This document shows, piece after piece, positions 34,907 to 44,029 of a stretch of DNA of 48,641 nt; position 1 is the stretch's first letter; each line of letters opens with the position of its first letter. The DNA is taken from contig JAUIKY010000027.1 of assembly GCA_030430535.1 (NCBI GenBank), positions 1 through 48,641 on the forward strand, in the 5' to 3' direction. This DNA is from Bacteroidia bacterium (GTDB lineage: Bacteria > Bacteroidota > Bacteroidia > Flavobacteriales > Flavobacteriaceae). A program made the translations under genes and the position numbers. The notes beneath the pieces are model-generated. The model was not told the origin of the DNA. It searched no databases and saw only the letters and a list, made by a program, of their open reading frames with translations.

Positions 34907-35629
34907 ATGGGTAAAAAAACAAATAGAACTCTAAAAATTATAGCTGGCCTTGTTATTTTTTTCACACTGCCTAGTTTACTTTTTTTTGGATACTTATACT
35001 TTAAATACGACGAACCTATACCTGTTGGTGTTGAAGGCCCGAAAGCTGATGCTTTAGCAAATAAAATGCTGAACGCCTTAAATTACGAAGCCTATCAAAA
35101 CACGAATTATTTGGAGTGGACATTTAAGAAACGTCGTCATTACGAGTGGGATAAAGAAAAAAACACCTGCGCGGTATTTTGGAAAGAAAACAAAGTCGTG
35201 CTCGACTTGACCGACTACACCAAAAGTGAAGTATTTATTCATAATTTTAGAAGTGAAAACGACATGGTAGCCGATCTGCGTGACAAAGCCATTGGCTATT
35301 TTGAAAACGACTCGTTTTGGCTAGTGGCACCTTACAAAGTGTTCGACAAAGGTACCAAACGTGCCATTGTAAAAACTGAAAATAACAAAGAAGCATTGTT
35401 GGTCACCTACACTTCGGGCGGCTCAACACCTGGCGATTCCTATTTATGGCATTTGGACGATAACGGTATGCCCACACATTTTCAAATGTGGGTAGATATT
35501 TTGCCCATCGACGGCCTCAGTGCCACTTGGAGCGATTGGACTACCACCGAAAGTGGCGCGCAACTCCCAACTTTCCATAAGTTTTTGTTTTTTGGGTTGG
35601 AGCTTGATGGGGTTAAAGGGAAAGAATAA
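34907..35629 (+). CDS. Conserved membrane-anchored protein, unknown
   Basis: 240 residues with an N-terminal membrane segment (about 10-30, IIAGLVIFFTLPSLLFFGYLYF) after a lysine-rich start, so the bulk faces the periplasm. The domain has strands with W-T-F-K-K-R-R-H-Y-E-W, T-Y-T-S-G-G-S-T-P-G-D-S-Y-L-W and F-Q-M-W-V-D-I-L-P-I. I recognise no domain with confidence; the repeated short beta-strand pattern recalls LolA-type lipoprotein carriers, but this is only a resemblance. It follows ggt by 72 bases, with an inverted repeat directly before its start. Confidence 0.6.
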   Translation: MGKKTNRTLKIIAGLVIFFTLPSLLFFGYLYFKYDEPIPVGVEGPKADALANKMLNALNYEAYQNTNYLEWTFKKRRHYEWDKEKNTCAVFWKENKVVLDLTDYTKSEVFIHNFRSENDMVADLRDKAIGYFENDSFWLVAPYKVFDKGTKRAIVKTENNKEALLVTYTSGGSTPGDSYLWHLDDNGMPTHFQMWVDILPIDGLSATWSDWTTTESGAQLPTFHKFLFFGLELDGVKGKE

Positions 35630-35639
35630 AATACCAATT

Positions 35640-35933
35640 CTACTCTAAAGGTTTTTGTTTTGTGCCTCTAAAGTTGATAATTTCTATCAATTGTTTTTGT
35701 GGCTGAATTCTATAAACGATATAATTATTCTTATCGACCAGCCCTTTATGTACATTTTGAAACTTTGATGTTTGCGGACAAATTTTAGGATATTTACTTA
35801 TTCGGTCTAAAAGATCTTTTAAATTTTGCTCTAAATTTAGAATTTCATTTATTGTCCATTCTTCTTCCAAATATTCTAATACAGTGTCCAACCCTTTTTC
35901 TGCTTGGGGCGTCCAAACAATTCTTATCGCCAT
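35640..35933 (-). CDS. ParE/RelE-family toxin
   Basis: 97 residues. W-T-P-Q-A-E-K-G-L-D, L-D-R-I-S-K-Y-P, then Y-I-V-Y-R-I and I-I-N-F-R-G-T-K-Q-K-P are the standard ParE/RelE pattern. ParE poisons gyrase; RelE cuts mRNA at the ribosome. The ParE-like start makes gyrase more likely, but this cannot be settled by reading. It overlaps the antitoxin gene by ten bases, the usual toxin-second order. Confidence 0.85.
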   Translation of the reverse strand: MAIRIVWTPQAEKGLDTVLEYLEEEWTINEILNLEQNLKDLLDRISKYPKICPQTSKFQNVHKGLVDKNNYIVYRIQPQKQLIEIINFRGTKQKPLE

Positions 35934-36151
35934 TTTTCGAACCGTTTCATTACAGCTTCATTTTCAGCATAATCACCTTTGTCTGCTTGCTTCAAACCTG
36001 TTTCAACTTCTTTTTGTTCATTTTCGGACAAATCGTTCCACCAATCCACCTGCTCTTCTTCAAAAACGGCTTTAAGCTTTTTTAGCAGGCTCTCCTTTTG
36101 CGTTTGCAGTAAAAGATGCATCAACTCTAATTTTGTGGCTTCAATATTCAT
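35924..36151 (-). CDS. Antitoxin of the ParE/RelE-type module
   Basis: 75 residues, acidic and helical. M-N-I-E-A-T-K-L-E-L-M-H-L-L-L and D-W-W-N-D-L-S-E-N-E-Q-K-E-V-E form the pattern of short addiction-module antitoxins in Bacteroidota. The tail E-A-V-M-K-R-F-E-K-W would wrap the toxin. It overlaps the toxin gene, and no separate DNA-binding domain is obvious. A perfect minus-strand -7 box lies at 36172-36179. Confidence 0.8.
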   Translation of the reverse strand: MNIEATKLELMHLLLQTQKESLLKKLKAVFEEEQVDWWNDLSENEQKEVETGLKQADKGDYAENEAVMKRFEKWR

Positions 36152-36171
36152 AATATTAACTTTTACTATAA

Positions 36172-36179
36172 CAAAGATA
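36172..36179 (-). promoter_or_regulatory. -7 box of the toxin-antitoxin operon
   Basis: The complement of CAAAGATA is TATCTTTG, an exact TAnnTTTG, 21 bases before the antitoxin start. Confidence 0.55.
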
Positions 36180-36294
36180 ACTTTTTATACACAAACTTTA
36201 TTCCTTACTTAACCCACTTAACAATGTGTTTCACTTGTAAAGTTTTGGCATCCTTTTGACTTTCATAATTCCACAAAGAAAACCCAAAACAAAC

Positions 36295-36819
36295 CTACTT
36301 CCCTCGTTGACCCACAAATTGATGGCTTTTCGATTTAAACAGTACATTAAAACTGGTTAAACTACCGTAAATTCGGGTGATGTATTGCTGCAAATCTACC
36401 TTTTGCTGTTCGTCCAAATCACTGGCGTTGATGCGTTGTTCCATAACACGCAGTCGGTCGCGCACCATAATAATTTTATTGAAAAATTTATCGATGGGTA
36501 ATTCATAAGGTTTTAAACTGCTATCGGCGGGTTGTAAAATAATGGTGCCACCTTTGTATTTATCGGCAATGGGCACCACTTCACTCACATCGCTCCATCG
36601 TTTTAAAATTTGCACCAAACTGCTTTCCACTTCAGCAAAGCTCACGGTATCTACATCGCCATCAGCCGCTTCAATCACTTCAAAATCGCTATCCAAATCG
36701 ATGGTTTCCAGTCCGTTTTCTATAAAGGTTACCCAGTAATGTTGCGAGGTTACATTGGTTACTACACCTTTTCCGTATTCAGGGTGATTGATTCTTGAGC
36801 CTATTCCTAATATTTTCAT
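36295..36819 (-). CDS. Tudor-like N-terminal domain protein, unknown
   Basis: 174 residues. The first about 50 (I-G-S-R-I-N-H-P-E-Y-G-K-G-V-V-T, then W-V-T-F-I-E-N-G-L-E) resemble the small beta-barrel at the end of PcrA in this same window (V-K-H-I-R-F-G-T-G-E-V-L, then I-K-F-Q-H-G-G-V-K-K-L) and CarD-type domains. The rest is helical with R-D-R-L-R-V-M-E-Q-R-I-N-A-S-D-L-D. It is divergent from uvrA with 112 bases between starts. A link to RNA polymerase or repair is inferred only from the domain resemblance. Confidence 0.6.
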   Translation of the reverse strand: MKILGIGSRINHPEYGKGVVTNVTSQHYWVTFIENGLETIDLDSDFEVIEAADGDVDTVSFAEVESSLVQILKRWSDVSEVVPIADKYKGGTIILQPADSSLKPYELPIDKFFNKIIMVRDRLRVMEQRINASDLDEQQKVDLQQYITRIYGSLTSFNVLFKSKSHQFVGQRGK

Positions 36820-36908
36820 GTCTATATTTTTTAGTATAAATGGTTGTTTCTTCTACAATTATAAGAAATCAGAAATAAAACTTCACAACAATTTAACAAC
36901 TAATATTG

Positions 36909-36916
36909 TACCTTTG
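36909..36916 (+). promoter_or_regulatory. -7 box of uvrA, excluding the longer start
   Basis: TACCTTTG fits TAnnTTTG exactly and lies 15 bases before the ATG at 36932. It sits inside the frame that opens at 36788, so that longer start would lie upstream of the transcript. Confidence 0.55.
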
Positions 36917-36931
36917 CACTTTTGCCATTTT

Positions 36932-39763
36932 ATGAGTGAATTTACCGATTTTATTGAAGTTAAGGGCGCACGGGCGCACAACTTAAAAAACATTGATGTA
37001 TCCATTCCACGTGAAAAACTGGTGGTGATAACAGGGCTTTCGGGCAGCGGAAAATCATCATTGGCCTTCGATACCATTTATGCCGAAGGACAGCGCCGTT
37101 ACATTGAAACGTTTTCGGCCTATGCGCGACAATTTTTAGGTGGATTGGAGCGACCTGATGTAGATAAAATCGACGGCCTTTCACCCGTAATTGCCATCGA
37201 GCAAAAAACTACCAGTAAATCGCCACGCTCTACTGTGGGTACCATTACCGAAATTTACGATTTTCTACGCCTACTCTTTGCCCGTGCTAGCGATGCTTAC
37301 AGTTACAACACCGGCGAAAAAATGGTGAGCTACAGCGACGAGCAAATAAAGGAACTCATCATCAGCGATTTTAAGGGCAAACGCATTAATGTTTTGGCGC
37401 CTGTAATCCGTTCCAGAAAAGGGCATTATCGCGAGCTGTTCGAGCAAATTGCCAAACAGGGTTTTGTTAAAGTGCGTACCGACGGCGAAATTCGTGACAT
37501 CGTTAAGGGTATGAAGTTGGACCGATACAAAACCCACGACATAGAAATTGTGATTGACCGTTTGGTAATTAATGACGATGTGGACAACGATAAACGCCTC
37601 ACTGAAACCATTAACACAGCCATGTACCACGGCGACGATGTGCTTTTGGTCATTGACCAAGATACGAACGAAGCCCGTTATTTCAGTCGGAACTTAATGT
37701 GTCCGTCAAGCGGAATTTCATACCCCAACCCCGAGCCGAACAACTTTTCGTTCAACTCACCAAAAGGTGCTTGTCCCAATTGCAATGGTATTGGTACACT
37801 TTATCAAATCAACCAAAGCAAGATTGTTCCGAATGAAAATTTATCTATAAAAAACGGCGCTTTGGCGCCACACGGCCCTGAAAAAAACAGTTGGATTTTC
37901 AAGCAATTGAATACCATTGCACAGCGTTTTAACTTCAGTCTTTCGGATGCGTACAAAGATATTCCCGAAGAAGCCAAACAGATAATTCTTTACGGTGGAA
38001 GCGAAAAATTTTCGGTGGAAAGCAAAACCTTGGGCGTAACCCGTGATTATAAAATAGACTTTGAAGGCGTGGCCAATTTTATTGAAAATCAATATCAAAC
38101 GGCAGAATCGACCTCATTAAAGCGTTGGGCAAAAGACTACATGGACAAAGTGAAATGCCCGGTTTGCGAAGGTTCCCGTTTAAGAAAAGAATCGTTGTAC
38201 TTTAAAGTCAACGAAAAAAATATTGCCGAACTGGCCAATACCGATATTGTTGAACTAGCCGATTGGTTCAATAATTTACACCAGCACCTTTCGGAAAAAC
38301 AACTTAAAATTGCCGAAGAAATCCTAAAGGAAATAAAAGCGCGTTTACAGTTTTTATTGGACGTGGGCTTGGATTATCTGTCGTTAAACCGAAGCTCGAA
38401 ATCCCTTTCGGGCGGTGAGGCGCAGCGCATTCGGTTGGCGACACAAATTGGTTCGCAATTGGTAGGCGTACTCTATATTTTGGACGAACCAAGCATTGGT
38501 TTGCACCAACGCGACAATGAAAAACTGATTAATTCATTGGTGTCGCTTCGCGATATTGGGAATTCGGTTATTGTTGTGGAACACGACAAAGATATGATTG
38601 AGCGTGCCGATTATGTCATTGACATAGGCCCAAAAGCCGGAAAGCACGGTGGCGACATTATCAGTATTGGAAATCCGGACGAACTGAAAAGTCACAATAC
38701 ACTTACGGCCGATTATTTGAACGGCAACAAAGAAATTGAAATCCCTAAAACGCGACGCGAAGGCAACGGCAAGTTTTTGGAGCTAAAAGGCTGTACGGGC
38801 AACAACCTTAAAAATGTTTCGGTTAAATTTCCTTTGGGAAAAATGATTGGTGTTACCGGCGTTTCAGGCAGTGGTAAATCCACATTAATCAACGAAACCC
38901 TCTACCCTATTTTAAATGCCCATTATTTCAACGGCGTTAAAAAACCCATGCCATACAAAAGCATAAAAGGTTTGGAGCATATCGATAAAGTGATTGATAT
39001 TAACCAATCGCCCATTGGGAGAACGCCACGAAGCAATCCGGCCACATACACCAAAACTTTTGATGAAATAAGAAGCTTGTTTGCCAAAATTCCCGAGGCC
39101 ATGATTCGGGGCTACAAACCCGGGCGATTTAGTTTTAACGTAAAAGGCGGCCGTTGCGAAACTTGCCAAGGTGCCGGGCTACGGGTTATTGAAATGAACT
39201 TCCTCCCCGATGTTTATGTAGATTGCGAAACCTGCCAAGGCAAACGATTTAACCGAGAAACACTCGAAATACGCTACAAAGGCAAATCCATCAGTGATGT
39301 GTTGGATATGACTATTAATGAAGCGGTCGACTTTTTTGAGCACATCCCAAAAATCCATAAAAAGCTAAAGACCATTAAAGATGTTGGTTTGGGCTACATT
39401 ACTCTAGGGCAACAAAGCACCACCCTTTCGGGTGGAGAAGCACAACGTATTAAGCTGGCCACCGAACTATCAAAACGTGATACCGGGAACACCTTTTATA
39501 TTTTAGACGAACCTACCACCGGACTTCATTTTGAAGATATCAGAGTACTGATGCAAGTACTGAACAAATTGGTAAACAAAGGCAATACCGTACTAATTAT
39601 TGAGCACAATCTGGATGTTATCAAAACGGTTGACCACATTATCGATATTGGTTATGAAGGCGGAAAAGGAGGCGGAAAAGTAGTTGCTGAAGGCACTCCG
39701 GAAGAAATTATAAAAAACAAAAAAAGCTACACAGCCAAATTCTTAAAAAAAGAATTGGAGTAA
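36932..39763 (+). CDS. uvrA: UvrABC excinuclease subunit A
   Basis: 943 residues from the ATG at 36932; the frame opens 48 codons earlier, but those codons lack family similarity. Two ABC ATPase halves are seen: Walker A GLSGSGKS (35-42) and a later GVSGSGKST, the signatures [17 protein letters not shown] and [15 protein letters not shown], and Walker [13 protein letters not shown] and [12 protein letters not shown]. Zinc-finger cysteines appear as C-P-N-C, C-P-V-C and C-E-T-C-Q-G. UvrA finds bulky DNA lesions and loads UvrB. The length is standard. The gene is divergent from the Tudor-like gene. Confidence 0.96.
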   Translation: MSEFTDFIEVKGARAHNLKNIDVSIPREKLVVITGLSGSGKSSLAFDTIYAEGQRRYIETFSAYARQFLGGLERPDVDKIDGLSPVIAIEQKTTSKSPRSTVGTITEIYDFLRLLFARASDAYSYNTGEKMVSYSDEQIKELIISDFKGKRINVLAPVIRSRKGHYRELFEQIAKQGFVKVRTDGEIRDIVKGMKLDRYKTHDIEIVIDRLVINDDVDNDKRLTETINTAMYHGDDVLLVIDQDTNEARYFSRNLMCPSSGISYPNPEPNNFSFNSPKGACPNCNGIGTLYQINQSKIVPNENLSIKNGALAPHGPEKNSWIFKQLNTIAQRFNFSLSDAYKDIPEEAKQIILYGGSEKFSVESKTLGVTRDYKIDFEGVANFIENQYQTAESTSLKRWAKDYMDKVKCPVCEGSRLRKESLYFKVNEKNIAELANTDIVELADWFNNLHQHLSEKQLKIAEEILKEIKARLQFLLDVGLDYLSLNRSSKSLSGGEAQRIRLATQIGSQLVGVLYILDEPSIGLHQRDNEKLINSLVSLRDIGNSVIVVEHDKDMIERADYVIDIGPKAGKHGGDIISIGNPDELKSHNTLTADYLNGNKEIEIPKTRREGNGKFLELKGCTGNNLKNVSVKFPLGKMIGVTGVSGSGKSTLINETLYPILNAHYFNGVKKPMPYKSIKGLEHIDKVIDINQSPIGRTPRSNPATYTKTFDEIRSLFAKIPEAMIRGYKPGRFSFNVKGGRCETCQGAGLRVIEMNFLPDVYVDCETCQGKRFNRETLEIRYKGKSISDVLDMTINEAVDFFEHIPKIHKKLKTIKDVGLGYITLGQQSTTLSGGEAQRIKLATELSKRDTGNTFYILDEPTTGLHFEDIRVLMQVLNKLVNKGNTVLIIEHNLDVIKTVDHIIDIGYEGGKGGGKVVAEGTPEEIIKNKKSYTAKFLKKELE

Positions 39764-39869
39764 GATATCTTACCTAAAGGCCTCTTGTGCTCTAATAGTA
39801 AATATATTAATCCAAACAATATTATTCTTAAAAATTCGTGCGTTTTTTTGTATATTTAGAAACATATAA

Positions 39870-40055
<186 letters not shown>

Positions 40056-40075
40056 AACACAAAATATTCTATCAG

Positions 40076-40104
40076 AAAGGCAAACCAAGAGGTTTGCCTT
40101 TTTT
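40076..40104 (+). terminator. Intrinsic terminator after the small membrane protein
   Basis: AAAGGCAAACC (40076-40086) pairs with GGTTTGCCTTT (40091-40101) around AAGA, with a T-run to 40104. Confidence 0.9.
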
Positions 40105-40211
40105 ATTTCTACCCATTTACTTTTAATGGTTTCATCGAAACTTCACCCCTTATTATTTCATATTTTAATATTATTTTGCACCTTTCAAAAGAAATCGTTT
40201 AAAATAGAAAC

Positions 40212-40901
40212 ATGAGAAAAGAACACCATCATAAAGGCTGGAATGAAATAAAAACCAACGACTCTTGGGCCATTTTTAAAATTATGGGCGAGTTTGTCAA
40301 TGGATTCGAAAAAATGAGCAAAATAGGTCCCTGTGTGTCCATTTTCGGATCGGCAAGAACCAAACCCGAACATAAATACTACCAATTGGCAGAAAGCATT
40401 GCCAAAAAAATTGTTGAGGCCGGCTACGGCGTTATTACGGGCGGTGGCCCAGGTATTATGGAAGCTGGTAACAAAGGCGCCCATTTAGGCGGGGGCACTT
40501 CGGTTGGGCTTAACATCGAACTACCTTTTGAACAGCACGACAACCCATACATAGACCCCGATAAAAGCCTGGACTTCGATTACTTTTTTGTTAGAAAAGT
40601 GATGTTTGTAAAATACTCGCAAGGCTTTGTGGTTATGCCCGGTGGTTTTGGCACCTTGGATGAATTTTTTGAAGCCTTAACCCTAATTCAAACCCATAAA
40701 ATTGGAAAATTTCCGATTATTTTGGTCGGTACCGATTTTTGGAAAGGACTAATGGATTGGGTAAAAAACACTTTACTGGACACTTTTGCCAATATTAGCA
40801 CCACAGATTTAGACCTCGTACATCTGGTAGATACCGAAGATGAAGTTATTGAAATCCTCGATAATTTCTACAAGCATTCTGGATTGAGCCCGAATTTCTA
40901 A
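40212..40901 (+). CDS. LOG family nucleotide phosphoribohydrolase-like protein
   Basis: 229 residues of the Lonely Guy family. The nucleotide-binding motif G77-G-G-P-G-I-M-E is followed by P143-G-G-F-G-T-L-D-E, the family signature. Such enzymes free cytokinin bases or act on other nucleoside monophosphates; older annotations name them lysine decarboxylases. It is cytoplasmic. The natural substrate here is unknown. Confidence 0.88.
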   Translation: MRKEHHHKGWNEIKTNDSWAIFKIMGEFVNGFEKMSKIGPCVSIFGSARTKPEHKYYQLAESIAKKIVEAGYGVITGGGPGIMEAGNKGAHLGGGTSVGLNIELPFEQHDNPYIDPDKSLDFDYFFVRKVMFVKYSQGFVVMPGGFGTLDEFFEALTLIQTHKIGKFPIILVGTDFWKGLMDWVKNTLLDTFANISTTDLDLVHLVDTEDEVIEILDNFYKHSGLSPNF

Positions 40902-40964
40902 ATCCAAACGTCATTTTTCAGAACTATTCACCCATGCGCGCACAATAACTGCTAAGGACTGCCT

Positions 40965-43865
40965 ATGCCCAATATATTTTATTATCTTGCAGCGCCTTAC
41001 ACAAATTTGCTAACCTTAAACGCTATTATAAAATTGAGAATACCCTTTTTTAGTTTTGTTTCTTTTTTGCTGATGCCCCTTACTTTTTTCAGTCAGAATA
41101 AAATTGACCTAAAAGCCGTATTTGATGTTGACAACAAGCAAATAAAGATTTCGCAGACCATCGTTTATCACAATACCACCAGCCAAACGTTGGATACCAT
41201 TTATCTGAACGACTGGAGCAATAGCTATTCCACTAAAAAAACCCAGTTAGCCATTAGGATGGCCGATGAATACAAAAACGATTTCCACCTCGCAAAAAAT
41301 GAAGACCGCGGGTTTTCGGTCATTGCCTCCATAAAACAAAATGGAGAGGAACTGCATTTTCAACCGTTAAAAAATCAAATTGACGTTGTTAAAGTAGCCC
41401 TCAACGAGCCTTTACCCCCCAATAGTGCGTACACTATAAAACTGGATTATACCGTACAAGTTCCAAATGCGAAATTTACCAGTTATGGCGTTACAGATAA
41501 AGGTGACTACAATCTCAGGTACTGGTATATTACCCCTGCAATTTTTGATGGTGAGTGGCAATACTACAGCAATAAGGATTTGGACGACATGTACATTCCT
41601 AAATCGGATGTGTTTTTAGAAATAGAGCACCCAAACGGCTATGTGCTCACTTCAGAACTGAATACCAGCCATATTAAAGCATTACCTAACCGACAGATTG
41701 TGTCTTTGGAAGGCCAAGACCGTGTTAACAACAAACTGTTTTTAAGTAAAAATTCTACCTTTAAAACCATCCAAGCCGAGGATTATGCCATTGTATCCAA
41801 TATTGAAGACAAGGAGCTTGAGGTTATTGATAAAGTTTTGATCACCGAAAAAATAAAGAATTTTATTTTCGATAATTTTGGTCAGTACCCCCACAAAAAG
41901 TTGTTACTCACTCAAATTGACAATGATAAAGACCCCATTTATGGGTTAAATTTTCTGCCCAGCTTTATCAAAACCTATCCTCCACACTTCGAGTACGAAC
42001 TTAAACTTTTAAAAACGACGCTACGCAATTATTTAGAAAACACCTTATTAATAAACCCGCGAAAAGAGCAATGGCTTCTAGACGGCATCGAGGTTTATTA
42101 TTTAATGAATTATGTTGAAAAGCACTACCCCAACATGAAGTTTTTAGGCAATATAGCCGATATTTGGGGAGTTAGGGCCTTTCATGCTGCCGACATGAAA
42201 TATAACGACAAGTATATTTTGGCATTTATGCTTATGGCGCGTACCAACCGAGACCAGCCATTGACGATGCAAAAGGATTCCCTACTAAAATTCAACCACA
42301 ATATTGCCAATAAATATAAAGCGGGAGTAGGGTTAAAATACCTCGACGATTTTGTAAACCAAGATATAGTACAGCAAAGCGTGGAATCTTTTTTGGCGGA
42401 AAATAAATTGGAACATACTTCCACTGAAGCTTTTGAAGACTATATAAAATCGAAAACCGACAAGGACATCAATTGGTTTTTCAACGATTACTTAAAAACG
42501 CGTAAAAAAATTGATTTCAAAATTAAGGACGTTATAAAATCCGAAGATTCCATTACAGTAACCATCAAGAACAAGCGCGATAACAATATGCCGGTATCGC
42601 TTTACAGTTTGCACGACGACCAAATAGTAAACAAAACATGGGTTGAGCACATTGATGGGCACAAAACCATCACCATTCCCAGAAAAGGCGCCAACAAATT
42701 GGTTTTAAACTACAACAACGTTATTCCCGAAATTAACCAACGAGACAATTGGAAATCATTAAAAGGCTTCTTTTTTAACAACAAACCATTGCAATTCCGG
42801 TTGTTTAAAGATATTGAAGACCCTTATTACAATCAAGTGTTCCTGATGCCCATTGCCGAATTTAATAACATTTATGACGGCGTTACTTTGGGTGTAAAAG
42901 CATACAATACCACCGTACTCAGAAAAACTTTCAATTATAAAATAACACCGGTTTACTCCTTTGGGTCTAAGTCGTTGACGGGCTCAGCTTCCGTTTCCAA
43001 CACTCATTATTTTCAAAATAGCGATTTATACTTTATGAATTACGGCATAGTAGGCGGATATTCGTCTTATGCCGAAGATTTGTTCGTTACCCAAATAACC
43101 CCATCGCTTACGTTCATGTTCCGCGAAAGCGACGACCTACGCTCCAATAAGCGCGATATGTTACGGTTTAGGTACGTAAACATTAAAAGGGACAAGGATG
43201 AAAACAACGTTTTTACTTCCAGCGAACCCAACTACAGTATTTTTAATGCACGCTATATCAATTCTAATGACAACCTTATCAATTTTAGCAGTTGGTACAC
43301 CGATTTCCAATTGGGAAAAAAGTTCAGTAAAATTTCGTTTAACTACGAATACCGTAAATTGTTTGAAAGCAACAGGCAGTTAAATTTAAGGGTATTTGCC
43401 GGAACCTTCTTAAAAAACAACACCGATCTGGGTTCCAATTATTTTAGTTTCGCCCTAGACCGCCCAACCGATTATTTGTTCGATTACAATTATTTGGGAC
43501 GATCGGAAACTACAGGTATCTTCAGCCAGCAGTACATCACTGCCGAAGGCGGCTTCAAATCGAAGCTAGAAACCCAATTCGCCAACCAATGGATCACCAC
43601 CCTTAATGCCAGCACTACGCTTTGGAACTATATTCTAGCCTATGGCGACGTGGGGTTGGTAAAAAGCAAGAACAGCCCCACCACATTTGTGTACGACTCG
43701 GGTATTCGCGTTAATTTGGTGACCGATTATTTTGAAATTTATTTCCCTATTTACTCCAATTTGGGGTGGGAAATTGGTCAATCGCATTACAGTCAGAAAA
43801 TACGCTTCAAATTCACACTCGATCCCCAATCGCTTTTGGGGTTGTTTAGGCGACGGTGGTTTTAA
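40965..43865 (+). CDS. M1-peptidase-like protein lacking the zinc site, fused to an outer-membrane barrel
   Basis: About 966 residues from the ATG at 40965; a TTG at 41034 (M-R-I-P-F-F-S-F-V-S) gives a cleaner signal peptide and may be the true start. Residues 40-520 follow the M1 aminopeptidase fold (NKIDLKAVFDVDNKQIKISQ onward), but no HEXXH exists at about 345-360 (K-T-T-L-R-N-Y-L-E), and the third ligand position reads W370-L-L-D-G, Glu replaced by Asp. From about 600 to the C-terminal Phe the sequence is a beta-barrel with repeating aromatic strands (for example YFSFALDRPTDYLFDYNYLG). The peptidase half is probably inactive and binds rather than cuts peptides. The barrel would embed it in the outer membrane. 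Confidence 0.75.
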   Translation: MPNIFYYLAAPYTNLLTLNAIIKLRIPFFSFVSFLLMPLTFFSQNKIDLKAVFDVDNKQIKISQTIVYHNTTSQTLDTIYLNDWSNSYSTKKTQLAIRMADEYKNDFHLAKNEDRGFSVIASIKQNGEELHFQPLKNQIDVVKVALNEPLPPNSAYTIKLDYTVQVPNAKFTSYGVTDKGDYNLRYWYITPAIFDGEWQYYSNKDLDDMYIPKSDVFLEIEHPNGYVLTSELNTSHIKALPNRQIVSLEGQDRVNNKLFLSKNSTFKTIQAEDYAIVSNIEDKELEVIDKVLITEKIKNFIFDNFGQYPHKKLLLTQIDNDKDPIYGLNFLPSFIKTYPPHFEYELKLLKTTLRNYLENTLLINPRKEQWLLDGIEVYYLMNYVEKHYPNMKFLGNIADIWGVRAFHAADMKYNDKYILAFMLMARTNRDQPLTMQKDSLLKFNHNIANKYKAGVGLKYLDDFVNQDIVQQSVESFLAENKLEHTSTEAFEDYIKSKTDKDINWFFNDYLKTRKKIDFKIKDVIKSEDSITVTIKNKRDNNMPVSLYSLHDDQIVNKTWVEHIDGHKTITIPRKGANKLVLNYNNVIPEINQRDNWKSLKGFFFNNKPLQFRLFKDIEDPYYNQVFLMPIAEFNNIYDGVTLGVKAYNTTVLRKTFNYKITPVYSFGSKSLTGSASVSNTHYFQNSDLYFMNYGIVGGYSSYAEDLFVTQITPSLTFMFRESDDLRSNKRDMLRFRYVNIKRDKDENNVFTSSEPNYSIFNARYINSNDNLINFSSWYTDFQLGKKFSKISFNYEYRKLFESNRQLNLRVFAGTFLKNNTDLGSNYFSFALDRPTDYLFDYNYLGRSETTGIFSQQYITAEGGFKSKLETQFANQWITTLNASTTLWNYILAYGDVGLVKSKNSPTTFVYDSGIRVNLVTDYFEIYFPIYSNLGWEIGQSHYSQKIRFKFTLDPQSLLGLFRRRWF

Positions 43866-43977
43866 ATAATTTTGAATTATTTTTATTGTTTAAGCTTTTA
43901 AAATGATTTTTTGTTAATAAAAACAATTAATTGGCTTTTTTTTTATATATTTCACATAGGTTTAACAGCTGTTAAAA

Positions 43978-44008
43978 TTGCAAAAAAGGTAAAATTTACC
44001 TACTTTTG
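43978..44008 (+). promoter_or_regulatory. Bacteroidota sigma-A promoter of the E1 dehydrogenase operon
   Basis: TTG at 43978-43980 (-33) is separated by 20 bases from TACTTTTG at 44001-44008 (-7), the family's optimal layout. The ATG follows at 44030. Confidence 0.75.
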
Positions 44009-44029
44009 CGCAAGCTAAACTAACACCTT

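Noticed and set aside
36788-36931. Longer N-terminus of UvrA
   Set aside because: It would precede the likely transcript start (TACCTTTG at 36909), overlaps the start of the divergent gene, and has no match to UvrA.
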